Assembly: GCA_002127295.1 (NCBI GenBank)
Contig: NFUV01000002.1
Span: forward strand, 1,054,001 to 1,118,000
Source of the DNA: Chitinophagaceae bacterium IBVUCB2
Lineage (GTDB): Bacteria > Bacteroidota > Bacteroidia > Chitinophagales > Chitinophagaceae
DNA: 64,000 nt
Reading direction: 5' to 3'
A program made the translations under genes and the position numbers. Shown piece by piece: positions 44,238 to 54,109 of the stretch (the first letter of the stretch is position 1; every line of letters begins with the position of its first letter). Under the pieces are notes generated by a model. That model saw only the letters and a program-made list of their open reading frames with translations. It had not been told where the DNA came from and made no database searches.

Positions 44238-45178
44238 TATAATCCGGTTTTCTTTTCTACTAAGTAAGAATTACGGTTGGGTGAATTGCGGGAAATAAGT
44301 TCTCCAATAAATCCGGCTAAAAATAATTGCATACCCAATATCAAAGAAGTCAGCGCCAAATAAAAACCAGGCCGGTTAGTCAATGCAAAATTTGCATCCA
44401 TAATCTTTGAAATGATAAGGTAAATGGAAATGCCCATACCTACCATAAAAAACAAGGAACCCCATAAGCCAAAAAAGTGCATGGGTCGTTTGGAAAACTT
44501 GCCTACAAATGTAATAGAGAGAAGATCCAAAAAGCCATTGACAAATCTTCGCCATCCAAATTTTGATACACCATATTTTCTTGCACGGTGTTCTACTACT
44601 TTCTCTCCAATCTTTTTAAAGCCGGCCCACTTTGCCAATACCGGAATATAGCGGTGCATTTCGCCATATACTTCTATTCCCTTTACAGTCCGGTTCTTAT
44701 AGGCCTTTAGTCCACAATTAAAATCATGTAGTTTGATTCCAGATACTTTTCTTGTAACAGCATTAAAAAATTTGGAAGGAATATTTTTTGTCAATGTGTT
44801 ATCGTATCGTTTTTTCTTCCACCCACTTACCATATCATAACCATCTTCAACGATCATTCGACGCAATTGGGGAATTTCATCGGGACTATCCTGCAAGTCA
44901 GCATCCATGGTTATTACTACATCACCAGTGGAGGCTTTAAAAGCCTCGTTCAACCCGGCTGATTTACCGTAGTTACGCTGAAACTTTAATCCTTTAATGC
45001 TGGAATTTTTGCCCCGCAGGTCCTCTATTACTTCCCAGGAGTTGTCGCTGCTGCCATCATCTACAAAAATTACTTCGTAGGAAAACTTATTCTCATTCAT
45101 CACCTTTTCAATCCAGGCTGTTAGCTCGGGGAGTGATTCGGCTTCATCTATAAGCGGTATGACGATGGATAAATCCAT
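44237..45178 (-). CDS. GT2 with two C-terminal membrane helices (DPM/GtrB-like)
   Basis: A 313-residue transferase of the polyprenyl-phosphate sugar synthase group. Residues 1-220 are GT2: LSIVIPLIDEAESLPEL, VDDGSSDNS and the DxD region TMDADLQDSPDEI, with the base in FNCGLKAYKNRTVKGIEVYGEMHRY. Residues ~230-300 hold two membrane helices (PMHFFGLWGSLFFMVGMGISIYLI and GFYLALTSLILGMQLFLAGFIGELI). Such enzymes transfer a sugar to undecaprenyl phosphate on the inner face. It may provide a lipid-linked donor for glycan side branches. The overlap with the next gene is 1 bp. Confidence 0.9.
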   Translation of the reverse strand: MDLSIVIPLIDEAESLPELTAWIEKVMNENKFSYEVIFVDDGSSDNSWEVIEDLRGKNSSIKGLKFQRNYGKSAGLNEAFKASTGDVVITMDADLQDSPDEIPQLRRMIVEDGYDMVSGWKKKRYDNTLTKNIPSKFFNAVTRKVSGIKLHDFNCGLKAYKNRTVKGIEVYGEMHRYIPVLAKWAGFKKIGEKVVEHRARKYGVSKFGWRRFVNGFLDLLSITFVGKFSKRPMHFFGLWGSLFFMVGMGISIYLIISKIMDANFALTNRPGFYLALTSLILGMQLFLAGFIGELISRNSPNRNSYLVEKKTGL

Positions 45179-45181
45179 GAG

Positions 45182-45664
45182 TTATTTTCTTCTGGTTAAA
45201 ATGACGGATGCTGCGGCAGTAACTGCAACCCCAATTATCAAATATCCGAAAATTGATCCGTAAACGAGTGCCATGGCATAACCCTTTCTATAACGGGCAA
45301 CGGCCTCCTCAATTTCTATCGGTGTTTTGCTTTCTGGATTTGCTAGTAATTCTTTATTATAAGCAGCGGCCGATTCTTCACCAAACTCAGGATGCAGCTT
45401 ATTAAATGTAAAAGTGTAAACCACCATGAGCAAGGTAGCAACAATAAAACAACGAAAACCGGTATTGAAAAAAGCACCAAACTTTCCAGTATTTTCTGGC
45501 GAACTTTTATATGCAATTAAAGTCCAGATAATACCGAGAGCATACACTGCAAATACAAGATAATGCAATGGAGAAGTGGGAGGTAGGGTGTAGAAAGTGG
45601 TTAATGAGGTTGCCATCATCAACACAGCAGTTATTACACCTTTTATAAGGGGTGATAATTTCAT
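45182..45664 (-). CDS. DUF4199 membrane protein
   Basis: A 160-residue membrane protein of the DUF4199 family. ATG 45664 (MKLSPLIKGVITAVLMM) is chosen over the longer frame to 45709, which would overlap the dihydroorotase-like gene. Four hydrophobic helices are seen: VITAVLMMATSLTTFYTL, YLVFAVYALGIIWTLIAY, GFRCFIVATLLMVVYTFTF and ALVYGSIFGYLIIGVAVTAAASVIL. The segment between helices 3 and 4 is a charged loop (HPEFGEESAAAYNKELLANPES). The function is unknown. It sits between pyrimidine and glycan genes, with 3 bp to the GT2 gene and 7 bp to the dihydroorotase-like gene, so all are probably one transcript. Confidence 0.85.
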   Translation of the reverse strand: MKLSPLIKGVITAVLMMATSLTTFYTLPPTSPLHYLVFAVYALGIIWTLIAYKSSPENTGKFGAFFNTGFRCFIVATLLMVVYTFTFNKLHPEFGEESAAAYNKELLANPESKTPIEIEEAVARYRKGYAMALVYGSIFGYLIIGVAVTAAASVILTRRK

Positions 45665-45671
45665 GTAAAAT

Positions 45672-46934
45672 TTATAATAATACCACCTTATTACGGTTGA
45701 TGATACCAACAGCTTTACCTGTCAGTTCCTTTCCCATAAAAGCTGAGTTCTTTGATTTGGATTTAATGTTTTCAAGAGCTACTGTCCATTTTTGTTGCGG
45801 CATAAACAATGTCAGCACTGCGTTGCTACCTTCTTTTATGCTAACGGTTTCTAACCCAAAAATTTTTCTTGGGTTAACAGATAACAGCTCTACCCATTTC
45901 TCCTGTGCAATTTCAGGAAGTACAGTATTAATAACTGCATAAGCAGTTTCTAGCCCAATCATTCCAAATTTGGCGTATTCAAACTCAATTACTTTACTGT
46001 CGTACTCATGTGGTAAATGATGCGTAGCTATACAATCTACTGTCCCATCTGAAATGGCTTTTTTCAAACTTTCTCTTTCTTCTTTAGTACGAAGCGGGGG
46101 ATTTACTTTCAAATTTGTATCATAGTTCACCAGGTCTTCATCACAAAAGAAAAGGTGATAAGGAGTAACCGAACAACTAACTGCTGCGCCGCTGTCTTTA
46201 CCTCTTTTAATATACTCCAATGATTTTTTTGCACTCACTGCGGTAAAGTGCAATTTAGATTCTGCATAGCGGGTCAGTTTAATATCTCTTGCTACAATCA
46301 GTTCTTCGGCCATAGCAGGTTTGCCGGGTAATCCTAATTGTGTAGAAACAATTCCTTCGTTCATCAATCCATGCGGGTTGATGCTTTTATCATCTGGCAA
46401 TTGTATAATAATACCATCAAATGCTTTTACATATTGTAGTGCTTTTAGCAGCAGTCCGGAAGACTGTATGCTATTGATGCCATCGCTGAAGGCAACCGCA
46501 CCACTGGCTTTCATGTCGTACATTTCAGCCAATTCTTTTCCTTCTGTGTTTTTAGTAACGGCTCCAATTGGATGAATAGTAACAGGTAAAGAATTGCTCT
46601 TCTGCACCAAATATTCAACACCTGATTTATTATGGGTAACAGGATTGGTATTTGGAATCACCAGCATGTCTGTATATCCGCCAGCAGCGGCTGCAGCAGA
46701 TGCAGTTTCTAATGTTTCTTTGAATTCATAACCCGGATCAGCGGCGTTAGCAAATACATCTACCCAGCCTGGTGACACATGCAGGCCTTTAATGGAAATT
46801 TCCTGATCTGCTTTTTCAGAAATGGCGGAACCCATTTTAGTAATGACTCCATTTTCAATAAAAATATCAGCTGTTTGTCCGTTGAAGGGGGATTGGGGGT
46901 CTATAACCCGTACTTGCTTAATGAGTAGCTTCAT
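45672..46934 (-). CDS. Dihydroorotase-like protein lacking metal ligands
   Basis: A 420-residue amidohydrolase of the class I dihydroorotase type, clearly homologous along its length ([36 protein letters not shown], ends PGWVDV and GGYTDM). The metal motif DxHxH is replaced by Asp59-Val-Phe61-Ala-Asn63, and the catalytic Asp of the ATDHAPH motif is His305 (ATHHLPHE). Two metal histidines and the catalytic acid are therefore missing, so it should not hydrolyse dihydroorotate. Similar inactive copies (PyrC' in Pseudomonas) serve as structural partners of aspartate carbamoyltransferase. It may do the same here. It starts at ATG 46934 and is first in the leftward run. Confidence 0.85.
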   Translation of the reverse strand: MKLLIKQVRVIDPQSPFNGQTADIFIENGVITKMGSAISEKADQEISIKGLHVSPGWVDVFANAADPGYEFKETLETASAAAAAGGYTDMLVIPNTNPVTHNKSGVEYLVQKSNSLPVTIHPIGAVTKNTEGKELAEMYDMKASGAVAFSDGINSIQSSGLLLKALQYVKAFDGIIIQLPDDKSINPHGLMNEGIVSTQLGLPGKPAMAEELIVARDIKLTRYAESKLHFTAVSAKKSLEYIKRGKDSGAAVSCSVTPYHLFFCDEDLVNYDTNLKVNPPLRTKEERESLKKAISDGTVDCIATHHLPHEYDSKVIEFEYAKFGMIGLETAYAVINTVLPEIAQEKWVELLSVNPRKIFGLETVSIKEGSNAVLTLFMPQQKWTVALENIKSKSKNSAFMGKELTGKAVGIINRNKVVLL

Positions 46935-47197
46935 TAAGCAGCGAAGTTAATGGTTGTTTGTGGATTGAAAAAATATGAGAAAATCATGGTAATCTGCTGT
47001 TTATAGCCTGAAAGTTCGTAAAGTAAAAAAGCTTTCACTTATTGAGAAAACTATCTTAACTAATTTGAATTACTCAAGGAATTCTTTCTACATGAAAATG
47101 AAAATCATTCAAAGCATCAAATACCATACTTATTACCATTAATTATCATACCTTTTGTAAGCAAGACTTTCAATTTTTTAAATTTAAAACAATTGCC

Positions 47198-48484
47198 ATG
47201 TCTATTAACATTCTTGATACTGTAAAACAGTATTTAACTCCTGATCTTATTTCAAAGGCAAGTTCTATGCTTGGTGAAAATGAGACTGCTATTAGTAAAG
47301 CATTATCCGGTGTTGTACCTTCTGTTTTCAGCGGGTTAATTTCCAAGGCTTCCTCGGGTGGAACAACGGGTGCAAATGATGTATTGAATATGGCAAAGGA
47401 TAGTCATAGCAGTGGGTTGCTTGGTAATATTGGAAATTTGTTCAGCGATGGTGGGGGACTACTTAGTAAAGGAGCTGGTCTCTTACAGGGATTATTTGGA
47501 GATAAACTTAATGGGATAATAAGCAGCATTGCCTCTTTTGCAGGCATAAAAAATTCATCGGCCAGTTCACTTTTTAGTATGGCGGCACCGGTTGCTACTG
47601 CTACGGTTGGAAAATATGCTGTAGAAAATAATCTTAATGCAGGAGGTTTGTCGTCTTTCCTCGCAAGCCAAAAAGCCAATGTAATGAGCATGCTGCCTGC
47701 TGGCTTATCTGGAATTGCATCCATGCTTGGTCTCGGAAAAATATCCGACTCTGTTTCATCCGCTTCAAGCGATGTAAGACAAACTGCAGCAACAACCACA
47801 AATTATGTAAGAGATAGAGTAGAGGAAAAGTCAGGAGGCATGAGATGGGTATTATGGCTTTTATTACTTGCCCTTGCAGCATTGGCAGCCTGGTATTTTC
47901 TATTTGGAGGAAAAAATGGGTGTAATAATACAGCATCGGTCAGTGATGACACAGCAGTAGTAACAACTAACCCACCCGATACTGCCAGTACGATTAATAC
48001 AACTACCACTTCCAGGGAATTGATGAAAGTAAAACTACCGGATGGTAGCGAACTGGATGCCTATAAAGGAGGGATAGAAGACCAGCTGGTTGGTTTTCTC
48101 GGCACAGACTGGGCCAGGCTAGGTTCAGATTCTCTTAAAAAAATATGGTTTGATTTCGACGATCTTAATTTTAAAACTGGTAGTGCAGAAGTTACCGATG
48201 AAAGCCGTCGGCAGTTAAATAATATTACAGCTATCTTAAAAGCTTTTCCCAAAGCAAAAATAAAAATTGGCGGTTACACCGATAAAACCGGCAACGAAGA
48301 ATCAAATAAAAAACTATCTGCTGCAAGAGCCGAAGCAGTAAAAGCAGCATTAGTAAAAGCAGGTCTTAGCGGGCAAGTAGAAGGTGCAGAAGGATATGGT
48401 TCAGAATTTGCAAAATATGCAACGGATGCACCGGAATCAGACAGAGTAAAAGACAGGCATGTGTCGGTTAGTGTAAGGGAATAA
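47198..48484 (+). CDS. DUF937-TM-OmpA fusion protein
   Basis: A 428-residue protein. Residues ~1-185 are a DUF937 (YidB-like) helical domain, Gly/Ser-rich, without a signal peptide. A membrane helix follows at ~218-236 (MRWVLWLLLLALAALAAWYFLF). A Thr/Ser-rich linker leads to an OmpA C-terminal domain at ~310-428, with LKKIWFDFDDLNFKTGSAEV, KIKIGGYTDKTGNEESNKKLSAARAEAVKAAL (ends KIKIGGYTDKT and AEAVKAAL) and the VEGAEGYGSEF motif that binds peptidoglycan. The topology predicts DUF937 in the cytosol and OmpA in the periplasm, so it is an inner-membrane peptidoglycan anchor. It is followed by a terminator shared with tRNA-Pro. Confidence 0.88.
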   Translation: MSINILDTVKQYLTPDLISKASSMLGENETAISKALSGVVPSVFSGLISKASSGGTTGANDVLNMAKDSHSSGLLGNIGNLFSDGGGLLSKGAGLLQGLFGDKLNGIISSIASFAGIKNSSASSLFSMAAPVATATVGKYAVENNLNAGGLSSFLASQKANVMSMLPAGLSGIASMLGLGKISDSVSSASSDVRQTAATTTNYVRDRVEEKSGGMRWVLWLLLLALAALAAWYFLFGGKNGCNNTASVSDDTAVVTTNPPDTASTINTTTTSRELMKVKLPDGSELDAYKGGIEDQLVGFLGTDWARLGSDSLKKIWFDFDDLNFKTGSAEVTDESRRQLNNITAILKAFPKAKIKIGGYTDKTGNEESNKKLSAARAEAVKAALVKAGLSGQVEGAEGYGSEFAKYATDAPESDRVKDRHVSVSVRE

Positions 48485-48510
48485 AAGGATATGAATCACA
48501 GCAAAAAATA

Positions 48511-48543
48511 AAAAGACCCCTGAGATAAATCAGGGGTCTTTTT
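48511..48543. terminator. Bidirectional terminator between OmpA gene and tRNA-Pro
   Basis: A perfect 13-bp stem (48511-48523 with 48530-48542) with a GATAAA loop has A4 at the left and T5 at the right, ending both the OmpA-type transcript and the leftward tRNA transcript. Confidence 0.9.
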
Positions 48544-48547
48544 AATG

Positions 48548-48621
48548 TCGGGACGACAAGATTCGAACTTGCGACCCCTAGCACCCCATGCTAGTGCGCT
48601 ACCGGGCTGCGCTACGTCCCG
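48548..48621 (-). tRNA. tRNA-Pro, anticodon GGG
   Basis: The minus strand folds into a 74-nt cloverleaf. The acceptor stem pairs CGGGACG with CGTCCCG, with discriminator A. The D-arm contains AGCGCAGCCCGGTAGCGC. The anticodon arm is CTAGC, loop ATGGGGT and GCTAG, which puts GGG at positions 34-36. The T-arm has GTTCGAATC. CCA is not encoded (CAT follows the discriminator), so it is added enzymatically. The tRNA is read leftward, 52 bp after the stop of the AsmA-type gene, with its own promoter element. Confidence 0.96.
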
Positions 48622-48635
48622 AACTTTCCGGGTCG

Positions 48636-48643
48636 CAAATGTA
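48636..48643 (-). promoter_or_regulatory. -7 promoter element for tRNA-Pro
   Basis: On the minus strand TACATTTG matches TAnnTTTG exactly, 14 bp before the mature tRNA 5' end, a typical leader for RNase P processing. Confidence 0.6.
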
Positions 48644-48673
48644 AGATTTAGCAATGAAACCGAAAACAGGTTC

Positions 48674-51600
48674 CTAATTCTTCTTTGTTGTATCCGCTGG
48701 TTTTTTATTGCGGTTGAAAATATCTTTTATTTTATTCTTAATATCTGTTTTTGGTTTTTTGGGTGTGGTATCCTGCGGATTGGGGACAACAGCGGTTGTG
48801 TCTTTCCCAAATATTTTATCTTTCAGCTTGTCTTTTAATTTATCCGTCACTTGTTTTTTTACAGCCGCTAACGAGTCTTTTACTTTTGCTTTAGCGCTAT
48901 CTAATTTGGCTTGTGCAAAATCTTTCGCCTGGTCTTTTAAATCTTCGATGACATCTCCTGCAATTTCTTTTAGATCGATACCTATGGAGGGGCTGCTGAT
49001 ACTACCCGTCATCTTAACACTTAAATTTACTGTTTCTCCTAACTTAATGGGTATACCTTTATTGTTGGCTTGGGCTGCCAGGTTGTTCACCAGGCTATTT
49101 CCTTTTGTGCCCATCATACTTCTTGGCAATTTCATTTGTATCGCATAATCAATAGACTGATCGAAACCATGAAAGCCGCCAATTTCCATATCTATTCCGG
49201 CAATACTGATCTTAAATGGCTTAACCATCACTTTGCCATTGGCAAATTCAAAGAATTGTTTTACTTCTTTTAGTGTTATTGATTTTAACCTGTCTATCTG
49301 CAATACGGTGGCCAGCTTTTCAAGCGGTGCAAATTTTGCCAATAGACCTTCTATTAAAAATAAATTACCATTACCGGTAAGGCTGCTTAGCACAGGCATC
49401 ATAGATCCGTTCAATTTCCCCGTGAAAGACATTTGTGAAGTTAGTTTGCCAGCCAAATATTTACCAATCGGCATAAGTGATTGTATAGAATTATACGATT
49501 GAAAAATTTTCTGCACATCCATGTTCCTGATGTCGTATGTCAGCCCAATATCAGGTTTGACTTTGTCTAACCTGGTGGAGTAGGAGCCATTCAATAATAC
49601 CGTTCCATCCAGCACATCAGTTTTTACATTTTGCAGGGTAATTTTTTCATCATTCATTACCATTGTTCCGCTTACATTCTTATAATCCACCTTATCATAC
49701 TTTACATTTCCTGCATTGGCTTTGATAGTAAAGTTCACATCAGCAGGTACTAAGAATGGGATGCCGGAACCGCTACTAGCAGTAGTTGTTGCTTCTGTAA
49801 CAGCGGGTGCATTAGTGGCGGGAGTTCCCATCCAATCATTTAGATTTAATTTATCGGCATTAACATTCAGGTTGCCGGTTAAAGTTTGACCCTGCATCGC
49901 ATACCCAATCAAATTATTTAGAATACCATTAGCGGTAAAGTTTGTATTTAAATAATTGCCGGTAAGATTACTAAGTGTAACATTTTGCTGATTGAAAGTA
50001 AGTTGTGTTCCGTTGATGCTAACTCCAGTTGGATATTCACTGGATTTGTATTTTAAATTAGCAAGAGCGGCTGTTCCGGTCAACGATATTTTATCATATT
50101 GTTCCTGATCGATAGCAGTTTTATTGCCTGAAAATCCCATGTCAGCATTTAAAATGCCACTTATGGCAGTACCGGGTTCTAAAGTTGTAAACTGTTTTAA
50201 ATTGTCTAAGGTAAAACGTCCTTTTGCGGTACCAGCAAAATTGATTGTTGAAACAGGATTGCTTAGTTGCAGCGTAAAATCCACGGGGTCATTGCCTACT
50301 TCGATATGCCCTGAAGAGACATTGATGGTTGTATTATCTGCAATACCACCGCTGTTTTCTAAGGTGGCTTTGATATTTCCATTTTTAATGGGTTGAGGGA
50401 AACTGTTGGCTGAGTAGAAAAGATTTTTAATATCAAAAAATCCTCCCGCCGTAAAAGCACCGGATTGATTTTGCAATGCCTTCATAGGCCCTTTGGCAAA
50501 AGCATCGGCCCATACAAGACCGGAAAGCTTAGTTCCGCTTTCTAGTTTAATAAACTTTGTGAGTTGCGATAAATCTAATTTGCCTTTTGCAGCGACATCG
50601 ATCAACTGAGTAGTCATAGGATTTTTATAAATAAAGCGAAAATCAAAAGGCTCATTATCCATTTCCAAATGACCGTAGGGAATATCAATCACAGCATTGT
50701 CGGGATTGCCATCTGGATTTAAAGCTCTTAATGAAAATTGAATATTTTTTACCGGCTTTGGCAAATCAGGGTATTGAAAGGATCCATCTTTTACTTCCAG
50801 GTTCACATCATAGGCTGGTGTTTGCTGCGGAGTCATTTTACCTTTCACATAACCATTAAATACAGCCTTGCCAGTTGTTTTGATCTTATCAAATTCCTTT
50901 GTATACATATCCGGTATCATGGATAAGATATCCTTGAAATCGTTAGAAGGGGATTGGAATTTTATATCCATATTAAAAGTGCTGTCGTTCTCCATTTGAA
51001 TAAAACCATCTGCCGATAGTTTAAGATTGTTCAGCACAATGTCTTGTGTTTTGAATGTGTAGGTCCGTGTTTTATTGTCAATTTTAATATCTGTTTCAAT
51101 ATCAGTTACTGTATTCAACAAATAGGGTATTCCATCCTGTGTTAAACTGGCGGATCTGGCTTTTGTAATAGTGGCCAGTGTAAATACATCAGCGGTGAGA
51201 TCACCGCTTCCTTCATGCTCAAGTCCATCTATTTCTAAAAAAGTATTAGCTTTTTCATCTTCATATAAAAGATAACCGTTGTTGATTTCGTAACTCTTCA
51301 GTGTCATTTTAAAAACTGATGCAGCTGTGTCTGCATTATTGCTGGTATCAGTATGAGCTTTAACAATATCCCAATTCATTTTTCCATCTTCGGTTACGAG
51401 TGCATGTATACGGGGAGATTCTATTGTGATATCAGACACTTTAATGTCTTTTCCTTTCAGGACGCTGAATAAGCCGGCTGATCCATCAACATTTTTAGCA
51501 GCAATTAAAGTATCTCCTGCAAACTCGTCTTTACCTATAATTACTAGGTCTTTAATGACTATTCCCATTTTGGGGAAATGACGAAACAAGGAAAGTTTTA

Positions 51601-51751
51601 CGTCGGAAAAATCTACTGTTGCATCCAGACTTTTGTTAATCTCTTTTTTCACCAATGCCTGTATTTGTTTTTTGAACACTACAGGAATGATAAAAGCCAA
51701 TGCTAGTAATATTATAAAAGTGATGCCGAAAATTTTGAAGAATTTTTTCAT
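48674..51751 (-). CDS. AsmA-like protein
   Basis: A 1025-residue protein of the AsmA superfamily, which includes inter-membrane lipid-transport-like bridging proteins. Residues 1-25 are an N-terminal membrane helix ([23 protein letters not shown]). The AsmA start follows ([35 protein letters not shown], ends [10 protein letters not shown] and GIVIKDLVI). The middle is long repetitive beta-strand sequence. Residues ~800-900 have the C-terminal AsmA block ([23 protein letters not shown], then [21 protein letters not shown]). The end is a charged Lys/Asp-rich coiled-coil tail. It is anchored in the inner membrane and extends into the periplasm. TATTTTTG (51787-51794) is a possible -7 element. 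Confidence 0.9.
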   Translation of the reverse strand: MKKFFKIFGITFIILLALAFIIPVVFKKQIQALVKKEINKSLDATVDFSDVKLSLFRHFPKMGIVIKDLVIIGKDEFAGDTLIAAKNVDGSAGLFSVLKGKDIKVSDITIESPRIHALVTEDGKMNWDIVKAHTDTSNNADTAASVFKMTLKSYEINNGYLLYEDEKANTFLEIDGLEHEGSGDLTADVFTLATITKARSASLTQDGIPYLLNTVTDIETDIKIDNKTRTYTFKTQDIVLNNLKLSADGFIQMENDSTFNMDIKFQSPSNDFKDILSMIPDMYTKEFDKIKTTGKAVFNGYVKGKMTPQQTPAYDVNLEVKDGSFQYPDLPKPVKNIQFSLRALNPDGNPDNAVIDIPYGHLEMDNEPFDFRFIYKNPMTTQLIDVAAKGKLDLSQLTKFIKLESGTKLSGLVWADAFAKGPMKALQNQSGAFTAGGFFDIKNLFYSANSFPQPIKNGNIKATLENSGGIADNTTINVSSGHIEVGNDPVDFTLQLSNPVSTINFAGTAKGRFTLDNLKQFTTLEPGTAISGILNADMGFSGNKTAIDQEQYDKISLTGTAALANLKYKSSEYPTGVSINGTQLTFNQQNVTLSNLTGNYLNTNFTANGILNNLIGYAMQGQTLTGNLNVNADKLNLNDWMGTPATNAPAVTEATTTASSGSGIPFLVPADVNFTIKANAGNVKYDKVDYKNVSGTMVMNDEKITLQNVKTDVLDGTVLLNGSYSTRLDKVKPDIGLTYDIRNMDVQKIFQSYNSIQSLMPIGKYLAGKLTSQMSFTGKLNGSMMPVLSSLTGNGNLFLIEGLLAKFAPLEKLATVLQIDRLKSITLKEVKQFFEFANGKVMVKPFKISIAGIDMEIGGFHGFDQSIDYAIQMKLPRSMMGTKGNSLVNNLAAQANNKGIPIKLGETVNLSVKMTGSISSPSIGIDLKEIAGDVIEDLKDQAKDFAQAKLDSAKAKVKDSLAAVKKQVTDKLKDKLKDKIFGKDTTAVVPNPQDTTPKKPKTDIKNKIKDIFNRNKKPADTTKKN

Positions 51752-51844
51752 AAAATATAAGCTTACAATAAGGCGTTAAAAAGGGTCAAAAATAAAGCCA
51801 AAGCATTGGATAGGCTTCCCAGTTGTTTTATTAGATAGGCTCCA

Positions 51845-52690
51845 TTAATGATCTTGGTGGCTCTCGTCAGTATCCATTTCATGGCCGCATTGCGGACATT
51901 TTGTCTTACGGTGTTTTTTATTTTTTCTGAATTCTTCCAGGAAGCCCGCCGTAATGATACCGGCCGGTAACGCAAAGAAAGCCACACCTGTAAGCATAAT
52001 AACACCAGCCATTGTTTTTCCAAGTGTTGTCATCGGGTACATATCACCATAACCAGTCGTAGTAAGTGTTACGACCGACCACCATATAGTTGCTGGTATA
52101 CTTACGAATTTATATTTGTTCTCCGGGTGGGTATGTTCTGCAAAATAGATAGCACTGGAAGAAAAAATAATAAGGAACAGCACAAGCACAAGGCTTAACA
52201 ATAATTCATTCTTCCGGGATTTAAAAACATTTATAATGGATTGAGCAGACTTCATGTACGCTGTAAGCCGGAAAAGGCGCAGGAAACGCATCAACCTGAG
52301 TATGCGCAACATTCTCAAATCATTAATTCCAATCAGCGTATGTAAAAAGAAAGGAAGAATGGCCAATAAATCAATTAATGCACCCGGCGATAACATATAC
52401 TTTATCCGGCCTTTTATGCTGTGTCTATATTTTAATTCATGATTACTGCTCCAGACCCTTAAAACATATTCAATAGTAAAAATGATAACGGATATAAGAT
52501 CGAAGTAAAAAAAGAATTGTTTTTCATGAGGTTCATCGTGAAAGCTGGGTACCGTTTCAAGTATTACAGCCGCTACATTCAATATGATAAGGGTGATAAT
52601 AAAAACGTTGATGATCTTGTCCCAATTCTTATCACCAACAATTTCTGGATGGAGTAACCCGTGAACCTTTTCTTTGGTTTTGTGATACAT
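51845..52690 (-). CDS. Voltage-gated potassium channel with zinc-ribbon tail
   Basis: A 281-residue six-helix ion channel subunit. The S4-like helix carries spaced arginines (LRMLRILRLMRFLRLFRL, ~125-142). The selectivity filter is TTGYGD at ~211-216, which is potassium selective. Helices S5 and S6 flank it (LLLSLVLVLFLIIFSSSAIYF and AGVIMLTGVAFFALPAGIITAG). The C-terminal cytosolic tail has CPQCGHEMD (Cys265, Cys268), a half zinc-ribbon that could pair between subunits. It assembles as a tetramer in the inner membrane. It lies 54 bp after preA in the same direction, so it may be read with the pyrimidine operon by read-through. Confidence 0.92.
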   Translation of the reverse strand: MYHKTKEKVHGLLHPEIVGDKNWDKIINVFIITLIILNVAAVILETVPSFHDEPHEKQFFFYFDLISVIIFTIEYVLRVWSSNHELKYRHSIKGRIKYMLSPGALIDLLAILPFFLHTLIGINDLRMLRILRLMRFLRLFRLTAYMKSAQSIINVFKSRKNELLLSLVLVLFLIIFSSSAIYFAEHTHPENKYKFVSIPATIWWSVVTLTTTGYGDMYPMTTLGKTMAGVIMLTGVAFFALPAGIITAGFLEEFRKNKKHRKTKCPQCGHEMDTDESHQDH

Positions 52691-52744
52691 TTAGGTTGGC
52701 CGTGTTTGGTAGTTCTAAAGTTACTTAAAATACAGTTGAAAAAA

Positions 52745-54013
52745 TTAATGATCATTCAATGGTAAACCTCTTTTCTGCCATTCAATCCAGTTTACATATT
52801 CTGGAGCTACACGATGTTCTTCCATCGTAATACATTTATCAACCGGGCAAACTAACATGCAAAGATTACAGCCCACACATTCTTCTTCTTTAATGGTGTA
52901 TTTGTTATACGGCTTGCCATACTCGAGATTGATGGACTGGTGTGAAGTGTCTTCACAAGCAATGTAACAAAGACCGCAGTGAATACATTTATCCTGGTTT
53001 ATCTTAGCGATATGGTGATAGTTGATGTCGAGGTCTTCCCAATGTGTGATGGTGTCAACAGATTTACCAATGAAATCATCGAGTGTTTTAAAACCCTTTT
53101 CATCCATCCAGTTATTTAATCCTTCGCACATGTCTTCTACAATACGGAAACCATGTTTCATAGCAGCAGTACATACTTGTACATTGCTTGCACCCAGCAG
53201 CATAAATTCTACAGCATCTTTCCAGGTGCTGATACCGCCAATCCCGGATATAGGAACTTTCTTCGTCAATTCATCTTGTGCAATGGTAGTAAGAAATTTT
53301 AATGCGATTGGCTTTACTGCGGGTCCGCAATAGCCACCAAACACCGATTTGCCAGCTACATAAGGATTTGGTACTAATGTATCTAAATCTACACCAGTGA
53401 TTGATTGTATTGTATTGATCAATGATAACGCATTGGTGCCGGCCTTTACAACCGAACGGCCTGTTGGAACAACAGAATGTACGTTAGGAGTTAGTTTAGT
53501 GATTACAGGTAGTGTTGCTGCTTCCATCACCCATTCCACTACCATGCAAGCTATTTCGGGATCTTGTCCAACAGCGGCACCCATTCCTCTTTCGGTCATG
53601 CCATGCGGGCAACCAAAATTTAATTCGAAACCATGTGCGCCGGTGTCTTCTACTTTTTTTATTATTTCATGCCAGCTTTTTTTATCATTGTCTGCCATCA
53701 GCGAAACGATCATGGCTCTGTCAGGAAATAATTTTACACACTCCGCAATCTCTTTTAAATTTATATGGAGTGGACGATCACTTATCAATTCAATATTATT
53801 AAAACCCATTACTCTTTGTCCGCCAAAATCAACTGCTGAATATCTTGATGAAACATTTTTTACCTGTGAGCCTAATGTTTTCCAAACCACACCGCCCCAG
53901 CCAGCTTCGAATGCACGGAGTACATTATACTTTTTATCGGTAGGAGGGGCACTCGCCAACCAAAATGGATTGGGTGATTTTATGCCGAGGAAATTTGAAG
54001 AGATATCTGCCAT
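52745..54013 (-). CDS. preA: Dihydropyrimidine dehydrogenase subunit PreA
   Basis: A 422-residue catalytic subunit that reduces uracil and thymine to their 5,6-dihydro forms. The N-terminal 330 residues form an FMN-binding TIM barrel of the dihydroorotate-dehydrogenase type (FLGIKSPNPFWLASAPPTDK and FELNFGCPHGMTERGMG, with the Cys near GAGGHG-like sites). The C-terminus has two [4Fe-4S] motifs, CIHCGLCYIACEDTSHQ and CVGCNLCMLVCPVDKCI. It partners with PreT, the flavin/FeS electron-donating subunit encoded immediately upstream. The gene is last in the catabolic operon, 96 bp after preT. Confidence 0.96.
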   Translation of the reverse strand: MADISSNFLGIKSPNPFWLASAPPTDKKYNVLRAFEAGWGGVVWKTLGSQVKNVSSRYSAVDFGGQRVMGFNNIELISDRPLHINLKEIAECVKLFPDRAMIVSLMADNDKKSWHEIIKKVEDTGAHGFELNFGCPHGMTERGMGAAVGQDPEIACMVVEWVMEAATLPVITKLTPNVHSVVPTGRSVVKAGTNALSLINTIQSITGVDLDTLVPNPYVAGKSVFGGYCGPAVKPIALKFLTTIAQDELTKKVPISGIGGISTWKDAVEFMLLGASNVQVCTAAMKHGFRIVEDMCEGLNNWMDEKGFKTLDDFIGKSVDTITHWEDLDINYHHIAKINQDKCIHCGLCYIACEDTSHQSINLEYGKPYNKYTIKEEECVGCNLCMLVCPVDKCITMEEHRVAPEYVNWIEWQKRGLPLNDH

Positions 54014-54109
54014 AATATTTTTTATTTTATGTTACCAGCGACATTAACACAGATGAACTTCGTTGCGTCGCACACTTCAGGGTTCTGTTCGCTAATCTTC
54101 AAATACATT

